A stretch of 17,870 bases of DNA from an uncultured Collinsella sp. (GTDB lineage Bacteria; Actinomycetota; Coriobacteriia; Coriobacteriales; Coriobacteriaceae). The notes beneath the pieces are model-generated. The model was not told where the DNA came from. It saw nothing but the letters and a program-made list of their open reading frames with translations, and did no database searches. The position numbers and the translations under genes were made by a program. The stretch spans positions 1 to 17,870 of the forward strand of contig CABUQI010000011.1 in the NCBI GenBank assembly GCA_902493545.1, in the 5' to 3' direction. Below are positions 14,129 through 17,870 of the stretch, one piece after another (position 1 is the first letter of the stretch; each line of letters opens with the position of its first letter).

Positions 14129-15391
14129 ATGGCTGGAATGCGGAGGAGTAGCGTCTCGTTGGAATCAAAAACAGTGCGGTCAATTAGACTCACGGAACTT
14201 CTGGTTGCGCAGCTTTGCGCGTATTCGATGCTGTCGGCGCTGTGCTTTGCGTATCCGCTTTACTTGTTCGATTGCAGCGGATCGTCCACGTTATATGGCG
14301 CCGTCGCGGCGATAGCGTTCGTGCCGGGCGTGCTTGCGACTCCGGCTGGCGGAATCTTGGCGGATCGCGGGAGACATCGCGGGGTTCTTGTGGTGCTCGG
14401 CATTGTTCTGATGGTTTCATCACTGTTGTTTATCCCCATGAAGCATTCGCTGCCTCTTACCGTTGTCGTGGTAGCAACGCTTTGCGTCCAATATGGCATC
14501 CAATCGCTGCTGAAACCGATGCTTCAAATTGAGACGGTGCGCATGACGGGCCAAGAAAAGGTTGAGCGTGCCACTGCGTTGGTCTCGCAGATAACCATGG
14601 TGAGCAATATCTTGGGGCCTGTAGTCGGGACGGCGGTCTATGGGTGCTTTGGCATCGATACTCTATGCGAAACCGCGGCGGTGACGTTTGTGATGTCAGC
14701 CCTGCTGTTCGGGGGCGCCCTCAAGCGAAATGCCTCATCTGGAATGACAGGGGACAGTACGACTTGCTCGACATGCCGAAGCGTTTTTCGGGAGTCGATT
14801 CGGTACCTGTTTCAAAACGCATCATTGCTCGTTGTATTTTTACTTGCGGCTGTTTTAAACCTTGCGTTAGTTGGGTTAACGATTGGTGCCCCCGTTATTG
14901 TTGCAAAGCATCTCGAAATGCAGTCATCCTTCGTTGGGATTATTGAGGTGGCTATGGGCTTAGGTGGTCTTGTCGGCAGTGGTGTGGTCGGTATGAGGCC
15001 GCATCGTTTTTCCTTCAAGGGCATATGTCGATATATTGCGATGATCTGTTTTGGAGTCGTGCCGATTATTGTCACACTACTGAGCGGTCCTGATGAATTA
15101 GCGTTTGCTGCGCTTGCGGCCGGCTCGGCATGGGTTATGGCGTGGGCAAGCATTACATCGGTCGAAATCGTTTCATTCGTTCAGCGGTCAGCGCCAAAGG
15201 AACTCTGCGGGAAAGTGCTGGCACTCATTTATATGACGCTTTCCTGTGCAACGCCTATTGGCCAATTGGTTTACGGGCTCGCATACGATCGATGGACTCC
15301 GGCGATTGTATTCGCAGGCATGTTGGCGGTGCTGACGTTGACGACGGTGCTGTTTTATCGGCTGAAAAGTCGCTTGTGGCGATTGTCTTAA
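14129..15391 (+). CDS. Major facilitator superfamily exporter, drug-efflux type
   Basis: The protein has 420 residues with about twelve hydrophobic segments and the MFS motif A in the loop after helix 2 (GGILADRGRHR, 74-84). A polar loop near residues 195-215, between the two six-helix halves, contains Thr/Ser and two Cys (TTCSTC). Length and pattern fit macrolide-efflux-like or other drug:proton antiporters; the substrate is unknown. AGGGGG supports the ATG at 14129. Control by the adjacent TetR protein is suggested by the operator just upstream. The base composition is lower in G+C than in the flanking genes, so the tetR-MFS pair may be a transferred resistance-type cassette (impression, not calculated). 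Confidence 0.9.
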   Translation: MAGMRRSSVSLESKTVRSIRLTELLVAQLCAYSMLSALCFAYPLYLFDCSGSSTLYGAVAAIAFVPGVLATPAGGILADRGRHRGVLVVLGIVLMVSSLLFIPMKHSLPLTVVVVATLCVQYGIQSLLKPMLQIETVRMTGQEKVERATALVSQITMVSNILGPVVGTAVYGCFGIDTLCETAAVTFVMSALLFGGALKRNASSGMTGDSTTCSTCRSVFRESIRYLFQNASLLVVFLLAAVLNLALVGLTIGAPVIVAKHLEMQSSFVGIIEVAMGLGGLVGSGVVGMRPHRFSFKGICRYIAMICFGVVPIIVTLLSGPDELAFAALAAGSAWVMAWASITSVEIVSFVQRSAPKELCGKVLALIYMTLSCATPIGQLVYGLAYDRWTPAIVFAGMLAVLTLTTVLFYRLKSRLWRLS

Positions 15392-15450
15392 GGCGCTGGG
15401 GCACCGTGAATTATTGAGGGCAGTGGAACGCCGCGCCGGGACGGCATTGT

Positions 15451-15478
15451 TTGGACATGCCGCTCCTTCGTCTACAAT
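15451..15478 (+). promoter_or_regulatory. Predicted promoter of the HAD phosphatase gene
   Basis: TTGGAC (15451-15456) and TACAAT (15473-15478) are separated by 16 bases. The predicted transcript would begin near 15485, giving a leader of only about 20 bases. The left arm of the inverted repeat at 15456-15471 occupies the promoter spacer. Confidence 0.7.
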
Positions 15479-15503
15479 ATCGTGCAAACGAAGGAGGGGC
15501 ATG
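15456..15503 (+). promoter_or_regulatory. 16-bp inverted repeat covering promoter spacer and ribosome binding site
   Basis: CATGCCGCTCCTTCGT (15456-15471) pairs with ACGAAGGAGGGGCATG (15488-15503) at 15 of 16 positions around a 16-base loop. The right arm contains the whole AAGGAGG and an ATG. A transcript reading through from upstream would hide the ribosome binding site, whereas one starting near 15485 lacks the left arm. Confidence 0.7.
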
Positions 15504-15506
15504 CCC

Positions 15507-16364
15507 ATGATCAAGATGTTCGCGAGTGACTTAGACGGAACGCTGCTGAACGTCCTGCACGAGGCAGACGGGACCATCCGCCGTGCCATTTGCGAGCTAA
15601 CCGAGGCTGGCCTGCATGTTGTTCCCGCGACCGGACGCTCGACGCTGCCGATCGGCGAGCATGGCTTTACGGGCCTGGCGCTTGACGCCTGCTGCTCCAA
15701 TGGGTCCATCGTGCGCGACAGCCACGGCGAAGTGCTCAAGACCTGGACCATCGACCCGCAGATTACCGAGGAGCTGCTCAAGGAGTTCCCGGATATCTGT
15801 TTTGACTGCTCCACGCCCGATGGTATGTTCTCGAGCGGTTCGTTCGAGATGCACCAGGCGGGTTTTAAGAAGGACAGCCCTATCAAGCGCATCGTGATGC
15901 GCGGCATGCGTGCGCGTGGCGGGTACCACGAGGAGCAGTATTTCGACCAGTCGATCGGTGACATCCTGCGCCACGGTGTGTGCAAGATCAACTGTCGCGT
16001 GACCTCGCCCGAGCTGGAGCGCGACCTTAAGGCCTATCTTGCCGAGCGCTCGGACCGCGTGGTCAACGCGCCGTTCGATCCGGTGATGTTTGAGATCACG
16101 GACGTGGCGTGCAACAAGGGCGAGAGCGTGGCCTGGCTGGCGGGCTACTACGGTATTGCCGAGGATGAGGTCGCGGTCTACGGCGACGGCGGCAACGACA
16201 TCGCCATGCTCAAACGTTTCCGCCACAGTTACGCGACCAAAAACGGTAGCGATGCAGCTAAGGCCGCCGCGAGCGCGACTATCGGCAGCTGCATGGTCCA
16301 TGCCGTCCTCAAACACATGCTCGCCACCATGCGTAAGCAGAATTCCCACACCGTAATCGAATAA
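15507..16364 (+). CDS. HAD superfamily phosphatase, Cof/IIB type
   Basis: The protein has 285 residues from the ATG at 15507, nine bases after AAGGAGG (15491-15497); the ATG at 15501 is only three bases away and less likely. All HAD motifs are present: motif I SDLDGTLL with Asp8 and Asp10, motif II ATGRS (41-45), the motif III Lys204 in CNKGESVAWL, and motif IV GDGGNDIAML (226-235). A large type IIB cap lies between motifs II and III. Cof-like enzymes dephosphorylate sugar phosphates, flavin or pyridoxal phosphates in the cytoplasm, with broad specificity. The gene has its own promoter and an unusual inverted repeat over its ribosome binding site. It appears monocistronic, without a clear terminator downstream. 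Confidence 0.93.
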   Translation: MIKMFASDLDGTLLNVLHEADGTIRRAICELTEAGLHVVPATGRSTLPIGEHGFTGLALDACCSNGSIVRDSHGEVLKTWTIDPQITEELLKEFPDICFDCSTPDGMFSSGSFEMHQAGFKKDSPIKRIVMRGMRARGGYHEEQYFDQSIGDILRHGVCKINCRVTSPELERDLKAYLAERSDRVVNAPFDPVMFEITDVACNKGESVAWLAGYYGIAEDEVAVYGDGGNDIAMLKRFRHSYATKNGSDAAKAAASATIGSCMVHAVLKHMLATMRKQNSHTVIE

Positions 16365-16370
16365 TGCAAC

Positions 16371-16390
16371 AAAGGGACAGCCCCTCTGTC
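16371..16390. repeat. REP-like hairpin, second copy
   Basis: AAAGGGACAG is followed by a CCCCT loop and CTGTC; GACAG/CTGTC (16376-16380 and 16386-16390) are perfect arms. The AAAGGGACAG core matches the element at 9155-9178. It lies just after the HAD stop codon but lacks a U-tract. Confidence 0.5.
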
Positions 16391-16448
16391 ACATGGGAGA
16401 TACCGGCTTTTGGCGTATGGGACTGTTACGCTTTCGCCACCAACAAAT

Positions 16449-16645
16449 TTCGAGTTATTCGGCCTGTCGGAGGTCGTAAAATGGCTAAAGATGCCCTCTC
16501 AGGAACATTCATCCCTCTAATGGTGTTTGTTTTGGTGACGTAAGTGAGCAAATGGGTATGTATGCGCTCAAATAAGGACAAAAACTCTCAGATAATCCCG
16601 GCGGTGCATTTATACAGAACCAGCAGCGTGGCCGAATAACTCGAA
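16449..16645. repeat. 197-bp segment with 16-bp perfect terminal inverted repeats (MITE-like)
   Basis: TTCGAGTTATTCGGCC (16449-16464) is matched exactly by its reverse complement at 16630-16645. The interior (165 bases) is A/T-richer than the genes, has no convincing ORF on either strand, and holds a short TGAGC/GCTCA dyad (16545-16570). No clear target-site duplication flanks the ends. It occupies most of the 435-base spacer 16365-16799. A non-autonomous mobile element or a structured RNA are both possible. Confidence 0.6.
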
Positions 16646-16733
16646 TAATGTAGGTAGCAGTTCGGCGACAAGCTCGGGTATGGCAAAGGAGCTGTTCCTT
16701 CGTCACATCCCAAATATTGCCTTTACGTGTTGA

Positions 16734-16778
16734 TGCACACGGTGTGCAATAATACTCGCACTGTGCAATAGCGCACAG
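16734..16778. promoter_or_regulatory. Candidate operators upstream of the second TetR gene
   Basis: TGCACAC-G-GTGTGCA (16734-16748) is a perfect 15-base palindrome. CTGTGC-AATAGC-GCACAG (16761-16778) is a second dyad with the same GTGC core. TGTGCAATA is repeated directly at 16743-16751 and 16762-16770, 19 bases apart. They end 22 bases before the start codon, as expected for autoregulation. Promoter boxes are ambiguous here. Confidence 0.55.
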
Positions 16779-16799
16779 GCTGAGTAACAAGGAGGACGC

Positions 16800-17510
16800 T
16801 TGTCCCAGCTCGAAAAATGCGATCGCCGGTCCCTTCGCTCGCAGCGCGCCCTTCGCCAGGCGCTTGCCAGCGAACTTGCCGAAAGCGGCGATCTTTCGCG
16901 CATTAATGTCGCGTCGCTCACCGAGCGCGCTGGCCTTACGCGCCGCACGTTCTATTCGCACTACTGCGATATCCCCGACTTTATCAATCAAATTGAGGAC
17001 GGCTTGCTGGCCGAGATCCGTGAGCGCATTGAGCTCATCACCGCAGCCCAGCTGCCTGATCTCTATCACAACATCGATGAGCTCGAGCCGGCACCCGGTT
17101 CGGTTGAGCTGCTGCGTTATCTTGCGGCCAACCGCGACTTAATCGGTGCGCTGCTGGGCCCGGGCGGCGATCAGGCCTTCATTAAAAAGATTATCGATAC
17201 CGCACGTGAGGCCGTGGTGCCGCGTGCGCAGACGGGCATTTTGGGCCTGGCGCTGGGCACGTTCTTTGACTACTACGTCACCTACGTCGTGAGTGCCGAG
17301 GTCGGCCTGATCCAGCGCTGGTTTGAGCGTGGGCTCACCGAATCGCCCGAGGCCATGGCACGCATCATGACGGTGCTTGCTTTTGTGCGCCCTGGTGACC
17401 TGTATGGCCAACCCATCGATATCAACGTGCCGGAATACGGCATGAAGCTATTGAACCTGCAGCTCGAGGACACGGCTGACACCGCCGCAACCGTTGAGTC
17501 CAACAACTAA
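16800..17510 (+). CDS. TetR family transcriptional regulator upstream of the activase gene
   Basis: The protein has 236 residues and starts with TTG at 16800; AAGGAGG (16789-16795) is four bases upstream and no better ATG lies nearby. The DNA-binding region is at about residues 12-60, with the recognition helix in VASLTERAGLTRRTFYSHYCDIPDF. The C-terminal half (LRYLAANRDLIGALLGPGGDQAF, then ALGTFFDYYVTYVVSAEVGLIQRWFERGLTESPEAMARIM) resembles the TetR_C domain found in DhaS-like regulators. It is followed after 11 bases by the activase gene, so the two are co-transcribed, and the regulator probably controls its own operon through the dyads at 16734-16778 (inference). Confidence 0.92.
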   Translation: MSQLEKCDRRSLRSQRALRQALASELAESGDLSRINVASLTERAGLTRRTFYSHYCDIPDFINQIEDGLLAEIRERIELITAAQLPDLYHNIDELEPAPGSVELLRYLAANRDLIGALLGPGGDQAFIKKIIDTAREAVVPRAQTGILGLALGTFFDYYVTYVVSAEVGLIQRWFERGLTESPEAMARIMTVLAFVRPGDLYGQPIDINVPEYGMKLLNLQLEDTADTAATVESNN

Positions 17511-17521
17511 GAGGAGAGACA

Positions 17522-17870
17522 ATGAGCAAACTCGTCGAAGGCATTAAGGACCGTATGGTCGCTGCCGCACGCGAGGCCGCGCCCGCCGTGGTGGATGTTG
17601 CGCAGAAGGCCGCGACCGCCGCTGCCGAGAAAGTTGCCGAGGCAGTTGCCGAGGCCAAGAACGCGGCAGGAAAGACGTCCGTCGCTAGCGATCCCGCCAC
17701 CGCTACCGAGCCCGTAGCCGCCGTCCACGCCCCCGAAGGCGCGATCTTCAACCCCGAGAATGCCCGCGGCAACCTGCACCTGGGCATTGACGTGGGCTCC
17801 ACCACCGTTAAGCTCGCCGTGCTCAACGACGACAACCAGATCGTCTACGCCAAGTACCAGCGCCACCACA
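17522..17870 (+). CDS. 2-hydroxyacyl-CoA dehydratase activase-type ATPase, 3' end missing
   Basis: Only the first 116 residues are in the window; the frame is open to the end. GAGGAGAGACA precedes the ATG. Residues 86-116 (LHLGIDVGSTTVKLAVLNDDNQIVYAKYQRHH) start an ASKHA ATPase domain of the BadF/BadG/HgdC group, with the phosphate-1 loop GIDVGSTTVK (88-97). Such proteins use ATP to send an electron to radical 2-hydroxyacyl-CoA dehydratases or benzoyl-CoA reductases; large fused versions (YjiL-like) are common in anaerobes. Unusually, an 80-residue Ala/Glu/Lys-rich helical region precedes the domain (KDRMVAAAREAAPAVVDVAQ and onward), resembling an amphipathic or phasin-like helix. The family call rests on one motif region, and the enzyme target is unknown. 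Confidence 0.82.
   Translation, partial: MSKLVEGIKDRMVAAAREAAPAVVDVAQKAATAAAEKVAEAVAEAKNAAGKTSVASDPATATEPVAAVHAPEGAIFNPENARGNLHLGIDVGSTTVKLAVLNDDNQIVYAKYQRHH

Noticed and set aside
15414..15506. Longer N-terminus for the HAD phosphatase
   Set aside because: The extension would run through the promoter and inverted repeat and adds residues before the conserved motif I start; AAGGAGG supports the 15507 start.
16509..17069. 186-residue minus-strand reading frame
   Set aside because: Half of it is antisense to the second TetR gene and the rest crosses the operator dyads and the inverted-repeat segment; composition is not coding-like.

Overview
The window looks like chromosomal DNA from a gut Coriobacteriia bacterium, most likely Collinsella or a close relative (inference). 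The grounds are G+C-rich genes with strong AAGGAGG-type ribosome binding sites, a DUF2975/YozG-like pair, a Tat-type lipoprotein signal, a DXS-like enzyme of the short variant clade, and the start of a 2-hydroxyacyl-CoA dehydratase activase-type protein. No rRNA, tRNA, CRISPR array, phage gene or transposase was recognised.

Layout from left to right. (1) 1-974: the end of an HD-GYP cyclic-di-GMP phosphodiesterase, then a stand-alone HPt phosphotransfer protein. (2) 975-2167: an intergenic inverted repeat, then a DUF2975 membrane protein and its YozG-like HTH regulator, closed by a strong terminator. (3) 2183-4634: a promoter and a tightly overlapping three-gene ABC exporter operon (one ATPase, two unlike permeases), visibly richer in A/T than its neighbours. 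(4) 4746-9106, minus strand: a polar amino acid importer operon in the order promoter, Tat lipoprotein binding protein, internal hairpin/attenuator, two overlapping permeases, ATPase, and a class I glutamine amidotransferase-like (C26) hydrolase. (5) 9107-9490: a repeat-rich spacer with a REP-like hairpin, three tandem palindromes at about 80-bp period, and the dxs terminator. (6) 9491-11272, minus: a DXS-family enzyme. (7) 11501-13060, plus: an HD-domain hydrolase and a CmpB-family (PF06541) membrane protein. (8) 13366-15391: a TetR regulator and an MFS exporter, with a terminator flanked by two matching operator-like dyads between them. (9) 15451-16364: a HAD (Cof-type) phosphatase with its own promoter and a 16-bp inverted repeat covering its ribosome binding site. 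(10) 16365-16799: a 435-bp spacer with a REP-like hairpin, a 197-bp segment bounded by 16-bp inverted repeats, and operator-like dyads. (11) 16800-17870: a second TetR regulator (TTG start) directly upstream of the truncated activase gene.

Most genes are recognisable members of known families. The less ordinary material is in the spacers: the triple palindrome array (9218-9435), the TetR double operator around a terminator (14032-14113), the SD-covering inverted repeat of the HAD gene (15456-15503), and the MITE-like segment (16449-16645). I did not find convincing evidence for an entirely new multi-gene system; the closest candidates are the unassigned three-gene ABC exporter and the repeat array.
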